Position numbers and translations under genes: made by a program
In this document: piece by piece, positions 1-8,193 of the stretch
Numbering within the stretch: position 1 is the first letter of the stretch
How the letters are laid out: every line of letters begins with the position of its first letter
Notes under the pieces: generated by a model
Database searches by the model: none
Told to the model about the DNA's origin: nothing
The model's input: the letters and a program-made list of their open reading frames with translations, nothing else
From: Hippopus hippopus
Taxonomy: Eukaryota; Mollusca; Bivalvia; Cardiida; Cardiidae
NCBI GenBank assembly: GCA_946811185.2
Contig: OX328099.1
Span: 15,279,859-15,343,858, forward strand
Length of the DNA: 64,000 nt
Direction: 5' to 3'

Positions 1-565
1 CATCTGTTATTTTGCAGATTTCTGAATCGCTGTTAGCCGCTGTGTCACTCTGCATGTCTACGATCTGAGTTTCATCCGATGAGGATGTAGCTTGTGGTGA
101 ACTTTTTTTCCATGTATTTTCACTACAGAATGAATTTAGTGTGCCGACGAATTTTATATCTTTGAGAACATCAACGTTGTAAAACGATGGTAAAATCTCA
201 ATGTCGTGACTGTGTGGATTCACGTAGACAAAAACAATTGTTCCTAGCTGATTTTCTTTTTCTGGACATTCTTTGGCCCAATGTCCTGCTTCGTTGCATG
301 TGAAACAAATATTTGTTCTCACGCCATTCACACCATATCGTTTGTCAATCATCGCTTGATCCAAAACTCTGTAGCTGGTAGTACGGTAAACATCTTTTTC
401 TTCTAAATGTTGGTGGGATAAAAATGATCCCACATAGTTTCCGATATGTTTAACGTCATACTTTGATGGTATATTGCTGATCTCATAATCGTGGGTGTAT
501 GGATTAACATACAGATACACCCTCTTTCTAAGTGGTGATGTATTTTGCAGCTTTAATTCGCTCAT
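1..565 (-). CDS. CCHC zinc-knuckle protein of the viral element (partial, runs off the left edge)
   Basis: Reading leftward from the ATG at 565-563 the frame stays open for 188 codons to the window edge, so the C-terminus is missing. About 100 residues in there is one zinc knuckle, CFTCNEAGHWAKECP (CX2CX4HX4C), the type that binds single-stranded nucleic acid in retroviral Gag and CNBP-like proteins. The protein contains an internal duplication: an N-terminal unit YLYVNPYTHDYEI and, after the knuckle, FVYVNPHSHDIEI, each followed by a PSxY-type segment and then VG. The tail is Ser/Asp-rich. It is transcribed away from the polymerase gene and shares its promoter, so it is probably a gene of the same element. 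I do not recognise the duplicated domain; nucleic-acid binding is inferred from the knuckle alone. Confidence 0.72.
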   Translation of the reverse strand, partial: MSELKLQNTSPLRKRVYLYVNPYTHDYEISNIPSKYDVKHIGNYVGSFLSHQHLEEKDVYRTTSYRVLDQAMIDKRYGVNGVRTNICFTCNEAGHWAKECPEKENQLGTIVFVYVNPHSHDIEILPSFYNVDVLKDIKFVGTLNSFCSENTWKKSSPQATSSSDETQIVDMQSDTAANSDSEICKITD

Positions 566-721
566 ATTTTTTATCAGCTGTACTGTCTGAGATCGAGTAG
601 AAGAATAAATAGATTTTCACAGCTAACGTCTTATTTATACACTGTTACAACGGAGAGGGTATATAAATTGTTAGTTTTTTCTCACTTCTGCATTATTGTC
701 TTTTCACTCAGAGCTAAAACG
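566..721. promoter_or_regulatory. Divergent two-TATA promoter between the CCHC gene and the polymerase gene
   Basis: Only 156 bp separate the two start codons. On the minus strand GTATAAATA (640-632) lies about 70 nt before the CCHC ATG. On the plus strand TATATAAA (660-667) lies 55-62 nt before the polymerase ATG. The string CAGCTAACG near 620 recurs at about 5977, upstream of the small gene at 6031, and may be a shared element. Confidence 0.6.
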
Positions 722-3700
722 ATGGGTAAAAGAAAAAGAATAATAACTTATTCAAACACTGAAAGTGACGATGAGGTGTTTCCACCAACAAAAAAGAAAA
801 AAACTAGACCATTGAAAGAAGAAAGTGACGATGAGAAATTTCCAGCAATAAAAAAGAAAAAAACTAAACCGTTGAAAGAAGAAAATGACAGCGACGATGA
901 AAGTATCAACTCTAACTTAGACATGAAAAGTCTATATGATTTAACAGAAAAGGGTAATAAGAAGTCAAGAAAATTTAAAACAGAATCACATGTGCTGATG
1001 CTGAGTTTTAAGAAATTTGAAGAATTAACACCTCAGAGACTCCTTGGATTATTTGACGATGTTACCCGTGAAATCATTCGAAAGTTAAATGCTAACCCTA
1101 CAGACATGATTAGAATTACCATCAATCATCCTTCGTTGGAAATAGGAATCCATATTCCTTTTTTAGCTGCAGACCAGTTACAAGGTGAAACTATGCTGAA
1201 TGAAATTGAACGAGTTTTACAATCGAATACAGATTTCGTCTTGAACGATGGATTCATGACATTTGACATTACACATACAATACCACCAAGTGGTAGCGGA
1301 AAACCAAAATATAGATCGTCAGAATTAGATTCAAAGTTTTTTGCCCAGAAGAAGCAATCTATTATTCAAATTGGCAATCATGACCAACTATGTTTTGCAA
1401 GAGCTGTTGTTGTGGGAATTTGCTACAGTGAACGTGAAAACACCGAAGTATGGAATAGAAAATGGGATCGTATTCGTCGTTCAAAATGCGTCCTTCAAAA
1501 GACTGAAGCTGAGAAATTGTTACATGAAGCTGGAGTTTCACCAACACAGTCTGTAGGAATTGATGAATACAAAAAAATTCAAACAATCTTGTATGAAAAA
1601 GGCTATGTCATTAAAGTTCACCAGCAGCATTCAAAAGTGGAAAAAATATTTAAACATCCAAAAGTGAAAGCCAATAGTAAGATCATACATTTGTACTTTC
1701 ATCAAAACCATTATGACTACATCAAATCTATCAAAGGTTTTCTTAGTTGTGGATATTATTGTGAGTTCTGTGATGTGGGTTACTCTCAGCGGGAAAGTCA
1801 TGCTTGTTCAAATATCTGTAAAGGTTGTTACCGCAAAGGAAAATGTCCATCAGAATCAAAAGAATATGTTTGCAGTGTTTGCAGTAGACGATTTTTTAGT
1901 GCTGAATGCCTTGAAAATCACAGAAATGTTCAAGGTAAAGAAAAGAAATCCATTTGTGAATTAGTGAAACTCTGCTCGAAATGCGGTGCACAATATCATG
2001 CCAGAAAGAAAAATCATGTTTGCAATGGAAAGAAAAGATGTCATATCTGTAAGAGAATTGTTAACTTTTCTCATCAATGCTATATTCAACCTTACCAAAG
2101 TAAGTTGAACCATGACAGCGATGACGAGACGAGTTCTTCTGTAGTCAAAAAACCACAGTTTATTTTCTTTGATTTTGAATGCAAACAAGACACAGGCGTA
2201 CACATCCCAAATTATTGTATCGCACACAGAGCGTGTGATGTATGTATCGATAAATCACTTGATTTTCATTGTTCTACATGCAGTGAATTTGAAGAGGGTA
2301 GGGAAGTTATTTTTCAAGGTGAAGAAACTTTGAGTCAATTTTGCAACTGGCTCTTTTCAAAACATCATAAAGGGGTTACGGCTATTGCCCATAATTTCAA
2401 AGGCTATGACGGTCAGTTCATTCTTGACTATATTGTCAAAGTTGGGTTAAAACTTCCAAAATTGATCATGAATGGAAACAATATTATGAAGTTAGAACTG
2501 AATGGTGTACGTCTGATCGATTCTTTCAATTTCATGAGTTTTGGTTTGGCAAAATTTCCACCCACCTTTGATCTTCAAGAAATGAAAAAAGGTTACTTTC
2601 CTCACTGGGCGAATACAGATGAATTTTGGAGTTACATCGGCCCCTACTTGGATATGTCTTATTACAAACCCTACTCAATGTCTGAAGAGGCTAGGTCAAA
2701 ATTCATAGTTTGGTATAATGACAAAGTTCGAAATGGTGAGGAATTCAATTTTCAGAAGGAGATGGAATTGTACTGTAGGTCAGATGTTGATATCCTCAGA
2801 CGAGGGTGTGCTGAATTCAGAAAGCTGTTTATCGAACAGGGTGGTATTTGTCCATTTTTAGAGGCGATTACCATCGCAGATGCCTGTAACAAGGCGTGGC
2901 GAAGCAAATATTTACCAGAAAATCAAATAGCTATCATTTCAAGTAAAGACTCATCCAGACGTCGCTTTTCTATGAAAGCGATACGATGGGTTCAAAGCGT
3001 TGCTCAGGAAAAAGGTATTAATATTCAGCATGCAAAAAATGGTGGTGAAGCTCAAATCGGGAAATATAGTGTAGATGGTTTTCACCGTCAATCAAACACT
3101 GTTTATGAATTTCTTGGGGATTTGTATCATGGTTGTCCTGTATGCTATACAGATCGAAAACAGGTCAATCCTATTAATGGAAAACCCATGTCTGAATTGT
3201 ACAAACGTACTTTTGAACGTATAGCAGATATCGGAGAAATGGGCTATAATGTAGTGTACATTTGGGAACACGAATTTGATGCTAAGATGAAGGATAAAGA
3301 GTACAAAAAACTCATTGAAAAGTTATATCCACATTGGGACCCTATCGATCCGAGGGATGGTTTGTCCGGGGGAAGATGTAATGCAATAAAAATTGGATAT
3401 GATGTTGATGAAAAAAGCAAAAAGGAAATCAAGTACATCGATATCTGTTCTCTATATCCTTATGTTTGTAAACACAAATCCTACCCTGTAGGTCAGCCAA
3501 AAATTTTGTCTGCTGAGAACATTGATATGAACAATATTCGTCAATATGAGGGATTAATCAAGTGTAAAGTTTTACCTCCAACTGATTTGTTTCACCCCGT
3601 TCTCCCAGTTCACTGTAACAACAAAATGATGTTTCCACTCTGTATGAAATGTGCAGAAGAAAGCTCAAACATTTGTAGACATGGTAAAGAAGAGAGGGCT

Positions 3701-4711
3701 TTGGTCGGAACTTGGGTTACTTTTGAATTATTCAAGGCTCTTGACTGCGGTTATCAATTATTGCAAGTGTATGAAATTTGGCATTTCAATTCTGTGTCAG
3801 ACCAGTTCTTTAAACATTATGTGGACAATTTCTTGAAAATTAAGCAAGAAGCCAGTGGTTATCCAGATTGGTGTCAATCAGACTCAGAAAAAGATCAGTT
3901 CGTTTGTGAATATGAGAAGGCGGAAGGTGTTCGTCTTGATCCAAGTTGTATTCAAAGAAATCCTGGGAGAAGATCATTTGCTAAGATTATGTTGAACTGC
4001 CTTTGGGGAAAATTAGCTCAGCGTGAAAAAATGACCCAGACGGAATACATCAGTGATCCGTCTAAATATTTTGAATTAGTCACCAATCCCAATTTCATTG
4101 TAAAGCATGTAGAAATCTTTGACGAGAACTGTTCATTCATCTTGGTTAACTATGAATCAAAGTTGGAACATATTGACACCCACGCTACAGCCAATGTGGT
4201 AGTAGGTTCTTACGTAACAGCTTATGCAAGGTTGGAATTGTACAGCGTTCTTGAAAAGTTAAAAGATAGAGTTCTGTATTTCGATACAGATAGTTGTATG
4301 TACATTCACGACCCTGAATTATGGAATCCCCCTATTATTAATAGCCGGTTAGGAAGATGGACTGATGAAGAGCCTGCTTGTAAAATTACTCAATTCAGAG
4401 GACTTGGACCTAAGAATTATGCTTACAAAATGAAAACAAAAGATGGAAAAGAGATAAGCAAATGTAAAGTAAAGGGGATTACTCTGGATTACAATACAAA
4501 ACAGGTGCTAAATTTCGATACATATTCGAAATGTGCTTTGGATCGCACAATAGAAATCAAAATTCAGTATGATTGTAGAATTAAAAGACACAGAGATAGA
4601 ACGGTTACCAGTGAACCACAAACAAAAACGTTTCGCTCTGTATACACCAAGAGAGTTATTGTAAATGGTACTGATACTGTACCCTACGGTTATAAAAGTT
4701 TGAGAAAATAA
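722..4711 (+). CDS. PolB: Protein-primed family B DNA polymerase, polinton/adinto-like viral element
   Basis: 1329 residues, replicating the linear DNA of a polinton-type element. Residues about 15-55 are two tandem acidic/KKKK-basic repeats of about 20 residues (probable nuclear signal). IGNHDQLCFARAVVVG starts at 217. A Cys/His-rich zinc region spans about 347-453. The 3'-5' exonuclease motifs are FFDFE (D484, E486), HNFKGYD (N558, D563) and YCRSD (Y684, D688). Polymerase motif A is DICSLYP (D907), motif B KIMLNCLWGK (1088-1097) and motif C YFDTDS (D1188, D1190), followed by KNYAY near 1231. All catalytic residues are present and the frame is uninterrupted, so the copy may be young or functional. 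The ATG at 722 is chosen because it follows a TATA box; the open frame upstream of it has no ATG. The size fits polinton polymerases; the exact virus family cannot be fixed from this gene alone. Confidence 0.93.
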   Translation: MGKRKRIITYSNTESDDEVFPPTKKKKTRPLKEESDDEKFPAIKKKKTKPLKEENDSDDESINSNLDMKSLYDLTEKGNKKSRKFKTESHVLMLSFKKFEELTPQRLLGLFDDVTREIIRKLNANPTDMIRITINHPSLEIGIHIPFLAADQLQGETMLNEIERVLQSNTDFVLNDGFMTFDITHTIPPSGSGKPKYRSSELDSKFFAQKKQSIIQIGNHDQLCFARAVVVGICYSERENTEVWNRKWDRIRRSKCVLQKTEAEKLLHEAGVSPTQSVGIDEYKKIQTILYEKGYVIKVHQQHSKVEKIFKHPKVKANSKIIHLYFHQNHYDYIKSIKGFLSCGYYCEFCDVGYSQRESHACSNICKGCYRKGKCPSESKEYVCSVCSRRFFSAECLENHRNVQGKEKKSICELVKLCSKCGAQYHARKKNHVCNGKKRCHICKRIVNFSHQCYIQPYQSKLNHDSDDETSSSVVKKPQFIFFDFECKQDTGVHIPNYCIAHRACDVCIDKSLDFHCSTCSEFEEGREVIFQGEETLSQFCNWLFSKHHKGVTAIAHNFKGYDGQFILDYIVKVGLKLPKLIMNGNNIMKLELNGVRLIDSFNFMSFGLAKFPPTFDLQEMKKGYFPHWANTDEFWSYIGPYLDMSYYKPYSMSEEARSKFIVWYNDKVRNGEEFNFQKEMELYCRSDVDILRRGCAEFRKLFIEQGGICPFLEAITIADACNKAWRSKYLPENQIAIISSKDSSRRRFSMKAIRWVQSVAQEKGINIQHAKNGGEAQIGKYSVDGFHRQSNTVYEFLGDLYHGCPVCYTDRKQVNPINGKPMSELYKRTFERIADIGEMGYNVVYIWEHEFDAKMKDKEYKKLIEKLYPHWDPIDPRDGLSGGRCNAIKIGYDVDEKSKKEIKYIDICSLYPYVCKHKSYPVGQPKILSAENIDMNNIRQYEGLIKCKVLPPTDLFHPVLPVHCNNKMMFPLCMKCAEESSNICRHGKEERALVGTWVTFELFKALDCGYQLLQVYEIWHFNSVSDQFFKHYVDNFLKIKQEASGYPDWCQSDSEKDQFVCEYEKAEGVRLDPSCIQRNPGRRSFAKIMLNCLWGKLAQREKMTQTEYISDPSKYFELVTNPNFIVKHVEIFDENCSFILVNYESKLEHIDTHATANVVVGSYVTAYARLELYSVLEKLKDRVLYFDTDSCMYIHDPELWNPPIINSRLGRWTDEEPACKITQFRGLGPKNYAYKMKTKDGKEISKCKVKGITLDYNTKQVLNFDTYSKCALDRTIEIKIQYDCRIKRHRDRTVTSEPQTKTFRSVYTKRVIVNGTDTVPYGYKSLRK

Positions 4712-4790
4712 TTTCATATCACACTGTTGTGTACCAATCAGTCAAAGTAAGTCGGGAAAAAATATTAGCCGTTGGTCAAAAATAACAATC

Positions 4791-5447
4791 ATGTTACCGT
4801 TACCAATAGAACTACGTGAAAAAATTTATGGAGAATTTGTTCAGCAGCATACGCTTGATAAACGAATACAGCTTAATATTAAATTTTTCTGTGTGAAAAT
4901 TTGGATCAAAAAAATGTTTAAATGGGCTGCAAAAGGAGAAAAGTCCTACAAAGTGTATGGCATATTCAACTTTATAGCGATGATGGTGGACGATTCGGGT
5001 TTTGATCTCGATCTCAAAACTCATTTAGCAGATAGCTGCTTGAAAGACAATGTTATTAGTAAACTGTTTCGATCCACAAGTCGATGGACATTTTTTATCA
5101 TAGGAAGAACAGAAGAAAGTTTTCTTAACGTTTTGAAAATGAAATCAGTTCTATTTGACTTTTACTTACGGTACAAAATAGGATCTGTTCATAATTCCTA
5201 CGGAGAAACAATGGAAACCATGTCAGGGTATATTCTATTTGATAGAGATGTTACAGAAGAAGTAGTGAATTCAACTCTTTCAACAAAAGACGCTTATAGA
5301 CATGTTGCTCCATTCATAGGACTACGAGATTTCGACGCTATGGACAGTGATTATACAATGTTTTTGGGGTATGACCAATTGCATAAAGACATTACGGAAT
5401 ATGAAAACAAATGTGAAACTCGTGGTATTTGCGAATTTGCATTGTAA
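4791..5447 (+). CDS. Unknown 218-residue protein of the viral element
   Basis: A 218-codon frame opens 79 bp after the polymerase stop. The ATG is preceded by ACAATC, and a TATAAAAG at 4691-4698, inside the end of the polymerase gene, could serve as its TATA box. The N-terminus LPIELREKIYGEF looks like the first helix of an F-box, but the rest does not give a clear F-box or repeat domain. It is followed by a hydrophobic stretch (FNFIAMMVDD) and an acidic, Tyr-rich C-terminal half. There is no signal peptide or convincing membrane segment. I do not recognise the family. Position and strand suggest it belongs to the same element as the polymerase. Confidence 0.7.
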   Translation: MLPLPIELREKIYGEFVQQHTLDKRIQLNIKFFCVKIWIKKMFKWAAKGEKSYKVYGIFNFIAMMVDDSGFDLDLKTHLADSCLKDNVISKLFRSTSRWTFFIIGRTEESFLNVLKMKSVLFDFYLRYKIGSVHNSYGETMETMSGYILFDRDVTEEVVNSTLSTKDAYRHVAPFIGLRDFDAMDSDYTMFLGYDQLHKDITEYENKCETRGICEFAL

Positions 5448-5454
5448 AAAATTT

Positions 5455-5770
5455 TGTTATATACTGTTTTGAGAATAATTCATTGTAAATAATTCATTGC
5501 GAAAAAAATATTTCATTGTGATTAATTCATTGCGATTAATTCATTGTGAATAATTCATTGTTAAGAAATTTTTTTAGTGTGATTTTTTTCATTGTTAAGA
5601 AAATGTTTTTATGCTGTATTGTAAAAATGTTTCCTTGTGATTTTTTTCATTGTCAAGAAATTTTTTCATTGTCAAGAAATTTTTTATGATGCATTGCAAA
5701 AAAATGTTTCAATGTTTAGTTCTGTTCAGTAAATAAAAGTTCAATAAATAAAAGTTCAAAAAACAATAGA
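5455..5770 (+). terminator. AT-rich ATTCATTG repeat tract ending in AATAAA poly(A) signals
   Basis: From about 5478 to 5700 the sequence is a run of short degenerate units of the form ATTCATTG(T/C)GA or TTTTTTCATTGTCAAGAAA. It ends with AATAAA at 5732, 5743 and 5747 in the context TAAATAAAAGTTC. This is a plausible conventional cleavage/polyadenylation site for the 218-residue gene and perhaps the polymerase. It contrasts with the small genes downstream, which carry histone-type stem-loops. Confidence 0.5.
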
Positions 5771-5933
5771 GTTCTTCATTCTGTTTTTCCCCAAAGACTT
5801 GTTCTGTCTACATTTTTTCCATACATCGTCTCATAACTTTTTTGCTATATTAGCATGAAACGTAGCATGGAAAAAATGTATGTGCTTTCTGCCAGGTCCG
5901 AGCTCTTTAAAAAATTTCAATCCTCTGTAAACG

Positions 5934-5940
5934 TATAAAG
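5934..5940 (+). promoter_or_regulatory. TATA box of the first small gene
   Basis: TATAAAG is followed by TCCAGCGTTATTTTCATACA. The same layout (TATAAA, about 4 nt, CGTTATTTTC, then CATACA/CGCACA) appears at 8136 and, less exactly, at 6711, so these are homologous core promoters. Confidence 0.55.
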
Positions 5941-6030
5941 TCCAGCGTTATTTTCATACAATCACCATTTCTTGATTCTCAGCTAACGATCACTTCGAAA
6001 GCAGTGTCAATATTCGGAAGCAATATCAAT

Positions 6031-6305
6031 ATGGAGGAGGTAAATCATCAATTACGTGAGGCTCTCCAAGAGTATCTAAATGCCGGGCAGCAGTTATTGC
6101 AACTAACCACTCATCTCGTAGGAGAGGAGGAACAAAACCAACTGCGACGTATAACACAGCCATACAGCCATACAAAGATCTCGGCGAAAGATTAGTTCAA
6201 CTATTATTAAAGACAACACCGGATATCATCTTGGTTGATATCGAATTTGGGAGAAAGATTACAGCATGCCCCATTTGCCAAGCGAATTTCCGGTGCTGCC
6301 ATTAG
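6031..6305 (+). pseudogene. Small CPIC-motif viral-element gene broken by an 8-bp duplication
   Basis: The first ATG after the TATA box is at 6031 (MEEVNHQLREALQEYLNAG, helical). The frame as it stands ends at 6195 after 54 codons. At about 6158-6175 the string ACAGCCAT is directly repeated. Eight bases are not a multiple of three, and beyond this point the other frame stays open to a TAG at 6303-6305 and ends in the Cys-rich string CPICQANFRCCH. That resembles the C-terminal CPAC..C of the gene at 8194. The duplication therefore looks like the break that inactivated or shortened the gene; a truncated 54-residue product is still possible. Function unknown. Confidence 0.55.
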
Positions 6306-6337
6306 AACTGGAAAAGCACAGCCTCCAAAAACAAAAC

Positions 6338-6353
6338 AGCCCTTTTCAGGGCT
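6338..6353 (+). terminator. Histone-mRNA-type 3' stem-loop 1
   Basis: AGCCCT-TTTC-AGGGCT is a perfect 6-bp stem with a 4-nt TTTC loop, flanked by AAAAC on the left and ACCCA on the right. Stem length, loop and 3' flank are those of the SLBP-binding element of replication-dependent histone mRNAs. ACGAAAG follows 11 nt downstream, where the U7-paired downstream element normally sits. Confidence 0.7.
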
Positions 6354-6446
6354 ACCCATCTACCACGAAAGTTCTATCTTTCTTCAAATTGTCAAAAAAC
6401 TCAAAATTGTCAAAAAACTCAAAAGATTCACAATAAAAAAAAAGTC

Positions 6447-6718
6447 ATAGATTAGTTAAACTCTAGTTTTTTCTAACCCGAACAAGAAAATGTAACAAAC
6501 CCACGGATTGGTCAACAATAAAATCCCCGAACAAGAAAATGTAACAAACCCATGGGTTGGCCAACAATAAAACATTTAGTAATAGAAAAACAACGGTGAA
6601 TCTGAATGGATAACATTAATTTGGAGCCAAAACAGCATGAAACGCCGACGCGGGAAAAACATAGGAGAAAATGACGTCATGGGTCAACTAGTTCAATCCG
6701 TCTGAAAAGCTATAAATC
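6447..6718 (+). promoter_or_regulatory. Duplicated promoter block, copy 1 (drives the gene at 6754)
   Basis: The block contains GATTGGTCAACAATAAAA (inverted CCAAT box), itself tandemly duplicated here, a perfect palindrome TGACGTCA (6672-6679, CRE/ATF type) and TATAAATC (6711-6718). It is almost identical to 7919-8143. CCAAT plus TATA is a usual arrangement of metazoan histone promoters, which fits the stem-loops at the 3' ends. Confidence 0.6.
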
Positions 6719-6753
6719 TCGGCGATTTATTTTCCATACATTTCATTTTCACA

Positions 6754-7068
6754 ATGGCTACGATACCACCACTTCTTGGTACTTGGATGGATGCTGAGCG
6801 AAAGTTAATAAGAGCAAGGAGGCAAATCGTCTTACTTAAACAACGCTTAGCTGGAGTGAGAAGACGATACGAGAGGGCTGAGTTTGCTAATAACAGGGTG
6901 TTCTGTTATAACCTTCGGATGAAGGAACTCATTATTGAGGGCATGCTTGAGATGTATTTTCAGTATGTTATTTCAAAAACTGAGCAGGTGACCCGTCTTT
7001 TCCGTGCGCAAATCGCCGCTGAAAGGAGTGAGTCAGACAGCGAATCGACTGATGCTGATACTGAATAA
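6754..7068 (+). CDS. Small basic helical protein of the viral element
   Basis: 104 codons start 43 nt after a TATA box and end 31 nt before a histone-type stem-loop, so the gene has both a promoter and a 3' signal. The sequence is largely alpha-helical. A strongly basic N-terminal half (RKLIRARRQIVLLKQRL, heptad-like hydrophobics) could form a coiled coil. A hydrophobic helix follows (ELIIEGMLEMYFQYVI), then an acidic Ser-rich tail (SESDSESTDADTE). There is no cysteine cluster and no signal peptide. I do not recognise it; a DNA- or RNA-associated role is a guess from charge. Confidence 0.6.
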   Translation: MATIPPLLGTWMDAERKLIRARRQIVLLKQRLAGVRRRYERAEFANNRVFCYNLRMKELIIEGMLEMYFQYVISKTEQVTRLFRAQIAAERSESDSESTDADTE

Positions 7069-7099
7069 ACATTTTCAAAAAATCAGCTCTTCTCAAAAC

Positions 7100-7115
7100 A
7101 GCCCTTTTCAGGGCT
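7100..7115 (+). terminator. Histone-mRNA-type 3' stem-loop 2
   Basis: The 16 nt AGCCCT-TTTC-AGGGCT are identical to stem-loop 1. The 5' flank is CAAAAC and the 3' flank AACCA, with ACGAAAG 11 nt later. It lies 31 nt after the stop of the 104-codon gene, the normal distance for histone mRNAs. Confidence 0.7.
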
Positions 7116-7229
7116 AACCATCTACCACGAAAGTTCTATCTTCAAATTGTCATTTCTTCAAATTGTCAAACTTCTTTCTTTTAGAAGAGTTACACTCCAA
7201 AGACTCACACTCCAGAGAGTTACACTCCA

Positions 7230-7600
7230 AAGAGTAAAAAATCATCCATAGATGCAGAAAAAAGACTAAGTCCAACTCAATGTCCAGACATTTAGAAAAG
7301 AAAATTCATTCATAGAATAAAAAAAGCTAAGTCCAACCCAGTGCTCAGTCTTTTAGAGAAAAAAAATCATTCATAGATGTAAAAAAAGACTAAGTCCAAC
7401 TCAATGGTCAGACATTTAGAAAGAAAAAAATCATACATAGGGTAAAAAAAAGTCTAAGTTCAACTCAGTGCTCAGACAATTAGAAATCATTTATAGTGCA
7501 AAAAAAATCTAAGTTCAACTCAGCGATATAGGGACAAATTCCATTTAGAGAGAAAAAATCATTCATAGGATGAAAAAACTAAAAAGTGATCCATTACACA
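7230..7600. repeat. Tandem repeat block A (about 60-65-bp units)
   Basis: About six degenerate units read roughly AAATCATTCATAGG, A-rich run, GTCTAAGTTCAACTCA, (G/A)TG(C/T)TCAGAC, ATTTAGAAAGAG. The same unit recurs in 8930-9668. The last unit runs straight into the TATA box of the 46-codon gene, so the repeats form its upstream region. Confidence 0.75.
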
Positions 7601-7608
7601 TATAAAAC
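7601..7608 (+). promoter_or_regulatory. TATA box of the 46-codon gene
   Basis: TATAAAAC lies 76 nt before the ATG at 7677, directly after the last tandem unit of block A. The downstream core differs from the CGTTATTTTC type. Confidence 0.45.
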
Positions 7609-7676
7609 ACTAAACTCTTGATTATTTTTTCTCATTCACCATTAACTTTTTGTAAAACCTGAGCCAGTATCGCACA

Positions 7677-7817
7677 ATGTTTGGATTAACATTTTTTCTC
7701 TTATTGCTCTTCTGGTTAGAAGAAAGAGAACGTTTCAGATATATCAGACATGAAATTGAACATCTGATGCAAATGCTAGATAAAATGGAATCAATCAAAA
7801 GAAAGAGAGGGGGATAA
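7677..7817 (+). CDS. 46-residue single-pass membrane protein of the viral element
   Basis: ATG at 7677, TAA at 7815-7817. The N-terminus MFGLTFFLLLLFWLEERER is a short hydrophobic segment followed at once by charge. The remainder is a charged helix ending KSIKRKRGG-like (Lys/Arg-rich). It has its own TATA box 76 nt upstream and an imperfect histone-type stem-loop 28 nt after the stop. That matches the cassette form of its neighbours and is the main reason to believe so short a frame. Small membrane proteins are common accessory genes of DNA viruses, but no specific role can be assigned. Confidence 0.5.
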   Translation: MFGLTFFLLLLFWLEERERFRYIRHEIEHLMQMLDKMESIKRKRGG

Positions 7818-7844
7818 AAAAGTGCATTCTGTACAAAAAAAAGC

Positions 7845-7860
7845 AACTCTTTTCAGGGCT
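7845..7860 (+). terminator. Histone-type stem-loop 3 (imperfect)
   Basis: AACTCT-TTTC-AGGGCT keeps the loop and the lower right arm but has one mismatch and one G-T pair in the stem. The 3' flank is AGCTATC rather than AACCA. It may be decayed or weak. Confidence 0.4.
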
Positions 7861-7918
7861 AGCTATCTTAAATAAACATCTTTCTTTTCATTTTGTCAGA
7901 AGACTCATAATCAAAAAA

Positions 7919-8143
7919 GTCATAGGTTAGTTAAACTCTAGTTTTTCTAACCCGAACAAGAAAATGTAACAAACCCACGGATTGGTCAACAATAAAACAT
8001 TTAGTAATAGAAAAACAACGGTGAATCTGATTGGATAACATTAATTTGGAGCCAAAACAGCATGAAACGCCGACGCGGGAAAAACATAGGAGAAAATGAC
8101 GTCATGGGTCAACTAGTTCAATCCGTCTGAAAAGCTATAAAAC
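7919..8143 (+). promoter_or_regulatory. Duplicated promoter block, copy 2 (drives the gene at 8194)
   Basis: Near-identical to 6447-6718 apart from that copy's internal tandem duplication and a few substitutions. It holds GATTGGTCAACAATAAAA, a second GATTGG, TGACGTCA (8097-8104) and TATAAAAC (8136-8143) followed by CCAGCGTTATTTTC. Confidence 0.6.
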
Positions 8144-8193
8144 CCAGCGTTATTTTCCCGCACATCATTCATTCTCTTCGACTTGTAGCCATA

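Noticed and set aside
6754..7068. Histone or protamine gene, given the histone-type 3' end
   Set aside because: The protein has no histone fold sequence and an acidic tail; only the regulatory signals are histone-like.
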